From assembly GCF_023347235.1 (NCBI RefSeq), contig NZ_CP094467.1, positions 1,178,001 to 1,242,000 on the forward strand: a stretch of DNA of 64,000 nt, given 5' to 3'. The notes beneath the pieces are model-generated. The model searched no databases. It was not told the DNA's origin and worked only from the letters and a program-made list of their open reading frames with translations. The position numbers and the translations under genes were made by a program. Of the stretch, positions 8,176 through 15,931 are shown one piece after another; the stretch's first letter is position 1; each line of letters opens with the position of its first letter. This DNA comes from Faecalibacterium sp. I4-1-79 (lineage in GTDB: Bacteria; Bacillota; Clostridia; Oscillospirales; Ruminococcaceae).

Positions 8176-9057
8176 ATGCAGGCAACCATTCGCAACGAAT
8201 TTCTGACCCTGACTGTGGACACTCACGGTGCAGAGGCCGTCAGCCTGAAGAACGCCGCAGGCGAAGAACTGCTCTGGCAGGCCGACCCCGCCATCTGGAA
8301 GCGCCACGCGCCCATTCTGTTCCCGTGGACGGGCAAGCTGGTGGACGGCACCTTTACCGCCAAGGGCAAAACATGGAAGGGCGGTCAGCACGGCTTTGCA
8401 CGGGATCTGGAGCACACCCTGCTGCGGGCAGAAGGGGATACCATCCAGCTGGAGCTGCGGGCGGACGATGCCATCAAGGCAGAGCGCTTCCCCTATGATT
8501 TTGTGCTTACCAGTACCTTCCGTCTGGAGGGCAAGACCGTGCACCACACCTTGCAGGTGACGAACCCCGGCACGGAGGAGCTGCGCTTCGGCATTGGTTT
8601 TCATCCGGCGTTCAACATCCCGTTCGATGCCAAGCATACCACCACTGACTACGAGTTCCGTTTTGACCGGCCGGAAAGCCCGGTCATCCTCGATGCCCGC
8701 CCCAACGGCCTGTTGAGCGGCAAGAGCTATTACCAGTGGAAGAACCAGCAGGCCATCCCACTGACCGATGACCTGTTTGCCAACGATAGCTTCTGCATGG
8801 CAGGCCTGCGCACCAAAACCATCGGCATCTGCGAGAAGGACACCGGACGCAATATCACCTGCCGGGTGGAGGGCTACCCCTATTCGCTTATCTGGTCGGC
8901 TCCCGCAAAACCGGTGCGGTTTGTGTGCATTGAGCCGTGGCATAGCCTGCCCGCTGCTGCCAACGACCCGCAGGACTGGGAGCAGCGCGCCGCAGCCGCC
9001 TGCCTTGCCCCCGGCGAAAGCTGGCAGACTACCCTCAGCACCACCTTTGAACGGTGA
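8176..9057 (+). CDS. Aldose 1-epimerase family protein (galactose mutarotase-like)
   Basis: The 293-residue protein has the LacX/YihR-type short aldose epimerase pattern: LFPWTGKL near residue 55, a histidine in QHGFARD near 75, and the FHPAFN motif near 145. The likely catalytic acid lies in the C-terminal CIEPWHSLP block. These enzymes interconvert alpha and beta anomers of hexoses in the cytoplasm. The start at 8176 follows aaggag nine bases upstream; the longer open frame to 8062 has no ribosome site. A -10 box (tatact, 8122-8127) lies just upstream, but no clear -35 is seen. Confidence 0.85.
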   Translation: MQATIRNEFLTLTVDTHGAEAVSLKNAAGEELLWQADPAIWKRHAPILFPWTGKLVDGTFTAKGKTWKGGQHGFARDLEHTLLRAEGDTIQLELRADDAIKAERFPYDFVLTSTFRLEGKTVHHTLQVTNPGTEELRFGIGFHPAFNIPFDAKHTTTDYEFRFDRPESPVILDARPNGLLSGKSYYQWKNQQAIPLTDDLFANDSFCMAGLRTKTIGICEKDTGRNITCRVEGYPYSLIWSAPAKPVRFVCIEPWHSLPAAANDPQDWEQRAAAACLAPGESWQTTLSTTFER

Positions 9058-9087
9058 AAAAACACGCAGAAACGAAACGGCGTGCTC

Positions 9088-9116
9088 TTGACAGAAACCT
9101 CAAAAGTGGGTATACT
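9088..9116 (+). promoter_or_regulatory. Strong sigma-A promoter of a small RNA
   Basis: TTGACA (9088-9093), a 17-bp spacer, and TATACT (9111-9116). No coding sequence follows on this strand; transcription would run into a terminator about 90 bases on. Confidence 0.8.
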
Positions 9117-9122
9117 GTAAAT

Positions 9123-9213
9123 AGAAAAGGCACTGCGACAAGCGGTCAGCCCTTTTGATGTAAGTTCTTAAAGACTAAGAACCGTCACCGGCCAGGGTGG
9201 CGGTTCTTTTTTT
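9123..9213 (+). ncRNA. Candidate small RNA of about 90 nt
   Basis: A near-consensus promoter starts transcription near 9123, and a 12-13 bp stem with an eight-T run (9177-9213) ends it. No open reading frame or ribosome site lies between. The 5' part can form a hairpin with aaaagg/ccctttt arms. A second hairpin (gttctta 9164-9170 with taagaac 9176-9182) overlaps the 5' arm of the terminator, so the two exclude each other, as in attenuators. There is no gene on this strand downstream. I do not recognise an RNA family. Confidence 0.6.
9177..9213 (+). terminator. Intrinsic terminator of the small RNA
   Basis: Stem aagaaccgtcacc / ggtggcggttctt with a six-base loop, followed by a run of eight T residues. 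Confidence 0.85.
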
Positions 9214-9296
9214 TGCTGAGAGTACCACAGCAGAGAATAAGCAGTTTATCGGCAATAGGGCGGCTGTTTCCCTCTGCGACCCCTCCTGTGGAAAAG

Positions 9297-9332
9297 GGGA
9301 CAGCGGAACGCCCGCAGGCGTTCCGCTGTCCC
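9297..9332. repeat. Perfect 16-bp stem-loop
   Basis: Arms 9297-9312 and 9317-9332 are perfectly complementary with a cgca loop. No T run follows on either strand, so it is not a standard terminator. It lies downstream of proS and may be an intergenic palindromic repeat or a 3' mRNA-protecting structure. The rest of the 9214-9425 gap shows nothing else. Confidence 0.6.
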
Positions 9333-9425
9333 GAACTATAAAATATTCTTTCCGCTGAAGATGGCCAGAGCGCACGCGGCGGCCATTTTAGATCGTCCTG
9401 CGCAAAGGCTCAGAAAAGCAGCTGC

Positions 9426-10865
9426 TTAGTAAGCAACGCCCCAGTAGACCATGGCCTTGGCGGGCTTGCCGCAGCAGGGGCACACATCGCTCAGCTGTTC
9501 CTGCTCAAAGGGCATGCAGCGGCTGGAAAGTCCGGCCTCTTCCTTCATCTTCATCTCGCAGGCCAGATCGCCGCACCACATGGTCTTGATGTAGCCGGTG
9601 TTGGCCTTTGCCAGCTCCTTCACCTCGTCCATAGTGGTGGCAGCCCAGGTGCGCTTTTCGCGGTTTTCCAGCGCACGCTGGTATAGATCCTTGCGCAGAG
9701 CCTCCAGCTGGGCGGGAATAGCGGTCTCCAGCTCGTCCAAGCTTACAAAGACCTTCTCGCGGGTGTCGCGGCGCACCAGAACGCACTGGTTCTTTTCCAG
9801 ATCCTTGGGGCCGATCTCAAGGCGCAGGGGCACGCCCTTCATCTCCCACTGGGCAAACTTCCAGCCGGGGGCATTGTCGCTGTCGTCCAGCTTCACGCGG
9901 GCGTACTTGCTGATCTTCTCGGCCAGCTCGGCAGCCTTCTCGGAGACGCCGGGCTTGTGGGCGGCAATGGGCACCACCACCACCTGAATGGGGGCAATGG
10001 CCGGGGGCAGGATCAGGCCGTCGTCATCGCCGTGGGTCATGATGATAGCACCCACCAGACGGGTGGAAACGCCCCAGCTGGTCTGGAACGGATGATGCAG
10101 CTGGTTGTCGCGGCCGGTAAAGGTGACATCGTAAGCCTTGCTGAACTTGTCGCCAAAGTAGTGGCTGGTACCGCTCTGCAAAGCCTTGCCGTCCTTCATC
10201 ATGGCTTCGATGGTGTAGGTGGCCTCTGCACCGGCAAACTTTTCCTTGTCGGTCTTGCGGCCCTTCACCACGGGGATCGCCAGATCCTGCTCGCAGGTGT
10301 CTGCGTAGCAGTTCAGCTGCTGCTGGGTCTCAGCCTCGGCTTCGGCAGCGGTCTCGTGGATGGTGTGGCCCTCCTGCCACCAGAACTCGCGGCTGCGCAG
10401 GAAGGGACGGGTGGTCTTTTCCCAGCGCACCACACTGCACCACTGGTTGTACTTCATGGGAAGCTCGCGGTAGCTGTGCAACACGCGGGACCAGTGGTCG
10501 CAGAACATGGTCTCGCTGGTGGGACGCACTGCCAGACGCTCCTCCAGCTTGTCGGAGCCGCCCATCGTGACCCACGCCACCTCCGGCGCGAAGCCATTGA
10601 CGAGCTCGCCTTCCTTCTGCAGCAGGCTCTCCGGAATCAGCACCGGCATAGCCACATTCTCATGGCCGGTAGCCTTGAACCGGGCGTCCAGATCCTTCTG
10701 GATCAGCTCCCAGATGGCCTGACCATAGGGGCGCAGGATGATAAAGCCCTTCACACTGGAATACTCCACCAGCTCTGCCTTTACGCAGATGTCGGTGTAC
10801 CACTGTGCAAAGTTTTCTTCCTGACTGGTGATCGCCTGCACGAGCTTCTTGTTGTCTTTTGCCAT
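9426..10865 (-). CDS. proS: Prolyl-tRNA synthetase (archaeal-type, short form)
   Basis: The 479-residue class II synthetase charges tRNA-Pro. Visible are the catalytic core blocks [14 protein letters not shown] (about 115) and [14 protein letters not shown] (about 155), the anticodon-binding domain in the C-terminal third ([13 protein letters not shown] onward), and the C-terminal extension ending MVYWGVAY with Cys pairs (CPCCGKPA), typical of the eukaryote/archaea-like ProS lacking an editing insertion. The length fits the short form. The ribosome site gggagg lies nine bases before the ATG. It follows acpP on the same strand, separated by 123 bases with a terminator. Confidence 0.95.
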   Translation of the reverse strand: MAKDNKKLVQAITSQEENFAQWYTDICVKAELVEYSSVKGFIILRPYGQAIWELIQKDLDARFKATGHENVAMPVLIPESLLQKEGELVNGFAPEVAWVTMGGSDKLEERLAVRPTSETMFCDHWSRVLHSYRELPMKYNQWCSVVRWEKTTRPFLRSREFWWQEGHTIHETAAEAEAETQQQLNCYADTCEQDLAIPVVKGRKTDKEKFAGAEATYTIEAMMKDGKALQSGTSHYFGDKFSKAYDVTFTGRDNQLHHPFQTSWGVSTRLVGAIIMTHGDDDGLILPPAIAPIQVVVVPIAAHKPGVSEKAAELAEKISKYARVKLDDSDNAPGWKFAQWEMKGVPLRLEIGPKDLEKNQCVLVRRDTREKVFVSLDELETAIPAQLEALRKDLYQRALENREKRTWAATTMDEVKELAKANTGYIKTMWCGDLACEMKMKEEAGLSSRCMPFEQEQLSDVCPCCGKPAKAMVYWGVAY

Positions 10866-10925
10866 TTTGTTTTATCCTCCCAAGGCCGTGCGCCAAACGC
10901 TGCGCGTTCCGCACGAACCATAATA

Positions 10926-10975
10926 AAGCCCCGTCTGCCTGCACGGCCGTGTGCCGCACTGCAAAGGCGGGGCTT
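10926..10975 (-). terminator. Terminator after acpP
   Basis: On the minus strand, aagccccg pairs with cggggctt around an inner palindromic hairpin, then tttatt. The T tract is weak, so partial read-through into proS is possible. Confidence 0.55.
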
Positions 10976-10988
10976 CTGCCTAAAAAAA

Positions 10989-11225
10989 TCAGTTCTGCGC
11001 GTGGCTGTCCACAAAGTTTACCACATCGCCTACGGTGCGCAGGGACTCGATGGCGTCGTCCGGCACCTCGATGCCAAACTCGTCCTCCAGCGTCATCACC
11101 ATATCCACGATATCCAGACTGTCAGCCTCGAAATCGCTCATGATATCGCTTTCCAGCGTGATCTTTGCCGGGTCAACGTCCAGCTGCTCAGCCAGCAATG
11201 CACGGATTTTTTCAAAAGTATCCAT
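10989..11225 (-). CDS. acpP: Acyl carrier protein
   Basis: This 78-residue acidic four-helix protein carries growing acyl chains on phosphopantetheine for fatty acid synthesis. The attachment Ser lies in the conserved DSLDIVDMVM motif (about residue 37). It starts MDTFEKIRALLAEQL, and the ATG at 11225 follows aaggag; a longer open frame upstream has no ribosome site. It stands alone, with no fab genes nearby, upstream of proS on the same strand. Confidence 0.95.
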   Translation of the reverse strand: MDTFEKIRALLAEQLDVDPAKITLESDIMSDFEADSLDIVDMVMTLEDEFGIEVPDDAIESLRTVGDVVNFVDSHAQN

Positions 11226-11417
11226 TCCTGTGGTCTCCTTTTTGCAGTTGTTTTGCATACGCGTACAGCCCGCCGTGCCCCGGAAAAAGCCTCCGGTATC
11301 CGGCACAGCCTTGCCTGCTGTACAAAGCGCTCTCTTTTTTTATATCCCATGCAGTGCGTAATGTCAAGCCCTGTTTTGCAGCAACTGAAGAAAATTGTCT
11401 GAAAGCTGCTTTTTCCC

Positions 11418-11446
11418 TTGACATCTCGTGCCGGTTTTTTTATCAT
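11418..11446 (+). promoter_or_regulatory. Promoter of dapF
   Basis: TTGACA (11418-11423), 17-bp spacer, TATCAT (11441-11446), about 55 bases before the dapF start. It is followed by ataaggagcg as ribosome site. Confidence 0.7.
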
Positions 11447-11502
11447 TATAAAGTAATGAGTTTACAGGGACTGACCAGTCTCTTTTATAAGGAGCGATAA
11501 GC

Positions 11503-12342
11503 ATGAAGCTTTCATTCACCAAAATGCAGGGCTGCGCCAACGACTATATCTATCTGGACTGCCGCACCTCCGGTGTGCCGGAGAATATCGCAGCGCTTTC
11601 AGAGCGCTTGTCCCGGCGGCACTTTTCCATCGGCGCGGACGGCATCATCTGCATCTGCGCACCGGTCACAGCCGGGGCAGACGCCATGATGCGCATCTTT
11701 AATGCGGACGGCAGCGAGGGCAAGATGTGCGGCAACGGCATCCGCTGCGTGGCCGAGTGGCTGTACACCCACGGCATGGCAAAGCCGAAGCTTGCCATCG
11801 ACACTCTCAGCGGCTTAAAGACCGTTACCCGCATGGGCGAAGGGCTGTGGCAGGTAGAGATGGGCACCTACACCGCCATGGCAGCGGCGCTGCCCGCCGT
11901 GAACATGGGCGAAGGCCCGCTGGTGGATCTGCCTTTGCAGGTGGAAGAGAACCTGTGGCGGGTGACCTGCATCAGCGTGGGCAACCCCCATTGCGTGACC
12001 ATTGTGCCGGAGGTGGACAGCCTGAAGCTGGAGCAGATCGGCCCGGGTTTTGAGCACCACGAAAACTTCCCGGAGCGCATCAACACCGAGTTTGTGCAGG
12101 TGGTGGATGCCACCCACCTGAAGATGCGTGTGTGGGAGCGCGGCAGCGGCGAGACATGGGCCTGCGGTACCGGCACCTGCGCCACCGTGGCAGCCCTGAC
12201 CGAGCTGGGCATCTGCCCCGCCGGGGAGGATGTCCATGTGCAGCTGCGCGGCGGCGAGCTGACCATCCGGGTGCTGCCCGGCAAGCAGCTGCTGATGACC
12301 GGCGCTGCCGAGACCGTGTGCGAGGGCACGACTGAAGTTTAA
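11503..12342 (+). CDS. dapF: Diaminopimelate epimerase
   Basis: The 279-residue cytoplasmic enzyme converts LL- to meso-diaminopimelate for lysine and peptidoglycan synthesis. Both catalytic cysteines are visible: Cys in GNGIRCVAEW (about residue 80) and in ACGTGTCA (about 225). The start MKLSFTKMQGCANDY is typical of the family and follows aaggagcg. The next gene, dapL, makes its substrate, so the two complete the aminotransferase variant of the DAP pathway. A palindromic repeat lies between them. Confidence 0.95.
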   Translation: MKLSFTKMQGCANDYIYLDCRTSGVPENIAALSERLSRRHFSIGADGIICICAPVTAGADAMMRIFNADGSEGKMCGNGIRCVAEWLYTHGMAKPKLAIDTLSGLKTVTRMGEGLWQVEMGTYTAMAAALPAVNMGEGPLVDLPLQVEENLWRVTCISVGNPHCVTIVPEVDSLKLEQIGPGFEHHENFPERINTEFVQVVDATHLKMRVWERGSGETWACGTGTCATVAALTELGICPAGEDVHVQLRGGELTIRVLPGKQLLMTGAAETVCEGTTEV

Positions 12343-12346
12343 ATAA

Positions 12347-12491
12347 GAACCCTCTCACTCGCCTGACGGCGACAGCTCTCCCGAAGGGCAAGCTTTTCTG
12401 CATCAAAAGGAAAAGTTTCCCTTCAAAGCGAAAAAGCTCCCCCTCTCGGGGGAGCTGGCATCGAGCGAATGCGAGATGACTGAGAGGGTTC
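12347..12491. repeat. Palindromic repeat element between dapF and dapL
   Basis: Terminal arms gaaccctctca (12347-12357) and tgagagggttc (12481-12491) are perfect inverted repeats. Inside are agctcccccgagag-type arms and an agctccccctctcgggggagct hairpin. Copies or parts occur at 42670, 44874 and 46851. No open reading frame is seen. In the transcript it would fold into a long hairpin between the two dap genes. Confidence 0.8.
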
Positions 12492-12518
12492 CACAATATA
12501 GAAGCGAGGGAAAGTATC

Positions 12519-13706
12519 ATGAAGATGAACAAGCATTACAACGAGCTGAAGGCCAGCTACCTGTTCGTGGACATTGCCCACAAGGTGGCTGCGTATCAGG
12601 AAGCACACCCGGAAAAGGAGATCATCCGTCTGGGCATCGGCGATGTGACCCAGCCGCTGGCAAAGTGCGTGGTGCAGGCCATGCGTGATGCCGCCGAGGA
12701 GATGGGCACCAAGGAGGGCTTCCACGGCTACGGCCCGGAGCAGGGCTACCCCTTCCTCAAGCAGGCTATTCAGGGCTACTACGCCAGCCGCGGTACCCAG
12801 CTTGCCGAGGATGAGATCTTTATTTCGGACGGCGCGAAGAGCGACCTTGCAAACCTGCTGGGTCTGTTCGATGTGGACAATACCGTGCTGGTACCGGACC
12901 CTGTGTACCCCACCTATGTGGACGATAACGTCACCGATGGTCGCAAGATCATTTACAGCCGCACCGGGCAGGAGAACGGCTTCCTTGGCATGCCGGACGA
13001 GAACGTGAAGGCGGATATCATCTATATCTGCAGCCCCAACAACCCCACCGGCGCTGCCTACACCCGCGCACAGTTGAAAGCATGGGTGGACTACGCCCGC
13101 AAGAATGATGCCATCATCCTGTACGATGCCGCCTACGAGTGCTTTATCTCGGATGGCGAGCTGGCCCGCAGCATCTTCGAGATCGAGGGGGCACGCGAGT
13201 GCGCTGTGGAAATCTGCTCCTTCTCCAAGATCGCAGGCTTTACCGGCACCCGCTGCGGCTACACCGTCGTGCCCAAGGAGCTGGAGCGCGAGGGCATGAG
13301 CATCAACAAGCTCTGGCTGCGCCGCCAGACCACCAAGTTCAACGGTGTGCCCTATGTGGTGCAGCGCGCCGCTGCTGCCGTGTTCACCGAGAGCGGCATG
13401 GCCGAAATCCAGTCCAATCTGGACTACTACCGCCGCAACGCAAGGGTCATTGCCGATGCACTGGACGAGTGCGGCGTGTGGTACTGCGGCGGCAAGAACA
13501 GCCCCTACATCTGGCTGCGCTGCCCCGGCAACATGAAGAGCTGGGAGTTCTTCGACTGGCTGCTGGAAAACTGCGGCGTGGTGGGCACCCCCGGCGTGGG
13601 CTTTGGCGAGTGCGGCGAGGGCTACTTCCGCCTGACCGCTTTCGGCGATGCGGAAAAGACCAAGCTTGCCGCCGAGCGCATCAAGACCGCTATTAAAGCA
13701 CTGTAA
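12519..13706 (+). CDS. dapL: LL-diaminopimelate aminotransferase
   Basis: The 395-residue class I/II PLP enzyme makes LL-diaminopimelate from tetrahydrodipicolinate and glutamate in one step. The PLP Lys is in SFSKIAGFTGTRCGY (about residue 239). The DapL hallmarks are FVDIAHKVAAY near the start, FHGYGPEQGYPFLKQAI, and SPNNPTGAAY. The first ATG follows gaggga; a second ATG two codons on is equally possible. With dapF just upstream it bypasses the succinylase/acetylase branches. A terminator follows. Confidence 0.93.
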   Translation: MKMNKHYNELKASYLFVDIAHKVAAYQEAHPEKEIIRLGIGDVTQPLAKCVVQAMRDAAEEMGTKEGFHGYGPEQGYPFLKQAIQGYYASRGTQLAEDEIFISDGAKSDLANLLGLFDVDNTVLVPDPVYPTYVDDNVTDGRKIIYSRTGQENGFLGMPDENVKADIIYICSPNNPTGAAYTRAQLKAWVDYARKNDAIILYDAAYECFISDGELARSIFEIEGARECAVEICSFSKIAGFTGTRCGYTVVPKELEREGMSINKLWLRRQTTKFNGVPYVVQRAAAAVFTESGMAEIQSNLDYYRRNARVIADALDECGVWYCGGKNSPYIWLRCPGNMKSWEFFDWLLENCGVVGTPGVGFGECGEGYFRLTAFGDAEKTKLAAERIKTAIKAL

Positions 13707-13721
13707 AACCTATAAAAATAG

Positions 13722-13758
13722 CACCCGCTGTCCGTTTTGGGCGGCGGGTGTATTTTTT
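13722..13758 (+). terminator. Intrinsic terminator after dapL
   Basis: Stem cacccgctgtcc / gggcggcgggtg (two mismatches) followed by a seven-T tract. Confidence 0.85.
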
Positions 13759-13769
13759 TGCGCACCCTC

Positions 13770-13810
13770 TTGACAAATCTGTATCTACTGTATATACTGT
13801 ACATATACAG
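13770..13810 (+). promoter_or_regulatory. Promoter and operator of the GntR-ABC operon
   Basis: TTGACA (13770-13775), 17-bp spacer, TATACT (13793-13798). A perfect inverted repeat, ctgtatat (13788-13795) and atatacag (13803-13810) with seven bases between, overlaps the -10 box. This is the expected kind of site for the YtrA-type repressor encoded next, implying autorepression. Confidence 0.75.
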
Positions 13811-13839
13811 ACGAAACGCAAGTATCAAAGGAGCAGCCG

Positions 13840-14211
13840 ATGGAACTGTTTATCAACAACAAAAGCGGCGCGCCCATCTATGACCAGATCTACAACCAGA
13901 TCAAGCAGCAGATCATCAGTGGGGCTTTGCAGCCGGACGAGGCCATGCCCTCCATCCGGGGGCTGGCACGGGATCTGCGCATCAGTGTCATTACCACCAA
14001 GCGCGCCTACGATGAACTGGAAAAAGAGGGCTTTCTTTACGCAGTACCGGCAAAGGGCTTTTTTGTAGCCCCGAAAAACACCGAGCTGCTGCGGGAAGAA
14101 AACCTGAAAAAGATTGAAGAACATCTTACCGAGGCCGTCCGCCTGTCCGCATCCTGCGGGCTGAGCAGGGAAGAACTGCGGGAGATGCTGGAACTGCTAT
14201 GGGAGGGCTGA
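13840..14211 (+). CDS. YtrA-subfamily GntR transcriptional regulator
   Basis: The 123-residue protein has an N-terminal GntR winged helix (about 10-75, GAPIYDQIYNQIKQQIISG...LPSIR-like, then the recognition helix around VITTKRAYDEL) and a short C-terminal helical tail, as in the YtrA group that controls small ABC transporters. It heads an operon with an ATPase, a permease and a small membrane protein, with two bases between its stop and the ATPase start. A 23-bp palindrome over the promoter -10 is the likely binding site. Confidence 0.88.
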   Translation: MELFINNKSGAPIYDQIYNQIKQQIISGALQPDEAMPSIRGLARDLRISVITTKRAYDELEKEGFLYAVPAKGFFVAPKNTELLREENLKKIEEHLTEAVRLSASCGLSREELREMLELLWEG

Positions 14212-14213
14212 AT

Positions 14214-15059
14214 ATGAACGCACTGGAACTGCAGGGGCTTACAAAGCACTATAAGGACTTTACCCTTGGGCCGCTGGACCTGACCTTGCCCGGCGGCACC
14301 ATCTGCGGCCTGATCGGCGAAAACGGAGCAGGCAAGAGTACCACTATCCGGCTGATCCTGGACATGGTGCAGCGGGACGGCGGCACCGTGACCATCCTTG
14401 GCAGGGACAGCCGCACCGTTTCTGTCCGCACTAAGGAGGAAATCGGCGTAGTGCTGGGCAGCGAGGGCATCCCTCTGTGCCTGAACGCCGTGCAGGCGGG
14501 CAAAGTGATGGCGGGCATCTACCGCAACTGGGACGCTGCCGCTTATACAGAGCTGTGCCAAAAATTCGGTCTGCCGGACAAAAAGCAGTACAAGGACTAC
14601 TCCACCGGCATGAAGATGAAGCTGTGCATCGCCGTGGCGCTGGCACACCACCCGAAGCTGCTGCTGTTGGACGAAGCCACCAACGGGCTGGACCCGGTGG
14701 TGCGGGATGAGGTGACCGACCTGCTGCTGGACTTTGCCCGGGACGAAAACCACTCCATCCTCATCTCCTCCCACATCGTCAGCGACTTGGAAAAGCTGTG
14801 CGATACCATCGCCTTTCTGCACAAGGGCAGGCTGCTGCTCTGTGAGGAAAAGGACGCCTTGCGGGAGGAATACGCCCTGTGGCACGGCACGGCGGCGCAG
14901 CTGGCGGCACTGGATGCACAGGTGTACGGCAAGCGGGTCACCCCCTACGGAGTCGAAGCGCTTGTGCGCCGGGACGCAATGCCCGCCGGGGCAGAGCTTA
15001 CCCCGGTAAGCATTGAGGAATTGTTTGTACTGATGGTGAAAGGGGAAGATGTGCAATGA
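14214..15059 (+). CDS. ABC transporter ATP-binding protein
   Basis: The 281-residue ATPase has Walker [11 protein letters not shown] (about residue 36), Walker B LLLLDEATNGLDP (about 150) and the switch His in SSHIVSD. The signature is YSTGMKMKL, a departure from LSGGQ often seen in bacitracin/PSM-type exporters. The start at 14214 is preferred because gggaggg lies seven bases upstream; the frame opens five codons earlier. It overlaps the permease gene by four bases. Substrate unknown. Confidence 0.9.
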   Translation: MNALELQGLTKHYKDFTLGPLDLTLPGGTICGLIGENGAGKSTTIRLILDMVQRDGGTVTILGRDSRTVSVRTKEEIGVVLGSEGIPLCLNAVQAGKVMAGIYRNWDAAAYTELCQKFGLPDKKQYKDYSTGMKMKLCIAVALAHHPKLLLLDEATNGLDPVVRDEVTDLLLDFARDENHSILISSHIVSDLEKLCDTIAFLHKGRLLLCEEKDALREEYALWHGTAAQLAALDAQVYGKRVTPYGVEALVRRDAMPAGAELTPVSIEELFVLMVKGEDVQ

Positions 15060-15697
15060 AAGGTCTGCTATTAAAGGATGCCTATCAGATGTGGTGCTAT
15101 ATCAGATGGATCATTCTGGTGTCGGTAGCCATGATGCTGATGGGGACGTTTTTCATGAAGGATGGCTCTAATTTCTTTATGCTGTACGGCGGGCTTATGC
15201 TGGGGATGTCGCCCATGACATTGCTGGCGTACGACCAGAACAGCCGGTTCAGCGCTTACAGCGCCGCCCTGCCGGTGACAAAAGGACAGATCGTGGGCGG
15301 CAAATACCTCATCGGCTTGTGCGGTATGGTGCTGGCGGAGCTGCTGAGTATGGCAGCGCTGGCAGCAGCACAGCTGCTCTGGGGCACGGTGACGGTGCAG
15401 CTCACCGTGGCGACCCTGCTTCAGGTGGCGATGCTGACCCTGCTGGGCAACATTATTTTGCTGCCGCTGATCTACCGCTTTGGCTACCAGAAAGCCCGGT
15501 ATGTGTACTACCTGTGCATCGGTCTGCTTGCAAGCGTTATGGGCTATTTCGTTTCTTCGGGGGACAATGCTTTAAACAGCCTCTTGCCTGCGCAGGGCTC
15601 GCTGCTGGTGCTGGTGGTCGTGCTGGCGGCAGCGCTGGCGCTGTATGCTCTCTCGTGGCGGCTGTCCGTTGCATGGTACGGAAAGGCAGAGCAGTAA
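15056..15697 (+). CDS. ABC-2 type permease
   Basis: This 213-residue protein has six hydrophobic segments (about 18-38, 42-58, 78-102, 112-132, 145-165, 178-200), matching the ABC2_membrane group paired with small ATPases. The N-terminus MKGLLLKDAYQM is typical of the family. It is translationally coupled to the ATPase (ATGA overlap). Together with the YtrA-type regulator this looks like an exporter for a peptide or membrane-active compound; the cargo cannot be told from sequence. Confidence 0.85.
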   Translation: MKGLLLKDAYQMWCYIRWIILVSVAMMLMGTFFMKDGSNFFMLYGGLMLGMSPMTLLAYDQNSRFSAYSAALPVTKGQIVGGKYLIGLCGMVLAELLSMAALAAAQLLWGTVTVQLTVATLLQVAMLTLLGNIILLPLIYRFGYQKARYVYYLCIGLLASVMGYFVSSGDNALNSLLPAQGSLLVLVVVLAAALALYALSWRLSVAWYGKAEQ

Positions 15698-15698
15698 A

Positions 15699-15857
15699 AT
15701 GAAGAAAAGTCAGGTCGCAGGCATCCTGTTCGGTGTTGCCATGGGCGCTGCGTTCAGTGTGTCGCTGGGAACAGTGGGTTTTGTGCTGGGTGCCAGTTTT
15801 GCAAGTCTGGGCATAGTGATGTTCAAAGGGCTGGATGACCCGCCGGATAAAAAGTGA
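15699..15857 (+). CDS. Small glycine-rich membrane protein
   Basis: A 52-residue protein starting one base after the permease stop, with two short hydrophobic stretches (VAGILFGVAMGAAFSVSLG and FVLGASFASLGIVMF) and a charged tail DDPPDKK. No family is recognised. Position as last gene of the GntR-ABC operon suggests an accessory subunit. The ribosome site lies within the permease end (aaaggcagag). Confidence 0.65.
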   Translation: MKKSQVAGILFGVAMGAAFSVSLGTVGFVLGASFASLGIVMFKGLDDPPDKK

Positions 15858-15859
15858 TA

Positions 15860-15926
15860 AAAAAGCAAGTGCACCACCTCTACACCAAAAGCGTTGGCTT
15901 TTGACGGGGTGGTGCACTTGCTTTTT
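15860..15926. terminator. Bidirectional terminator, perfect 19-bp stem
   Basis: Arms 15860-15878 and 15908-15926 pair perfectly (aaaaagcaagtgcaccacc and its complement). A-rich and T-rich ends on both sides allow it to stop both the ABC operon (+) and the convergent hydrolase gene (-). Confidence 0.9.
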
Positions 15927-15931
15927 GCTTT

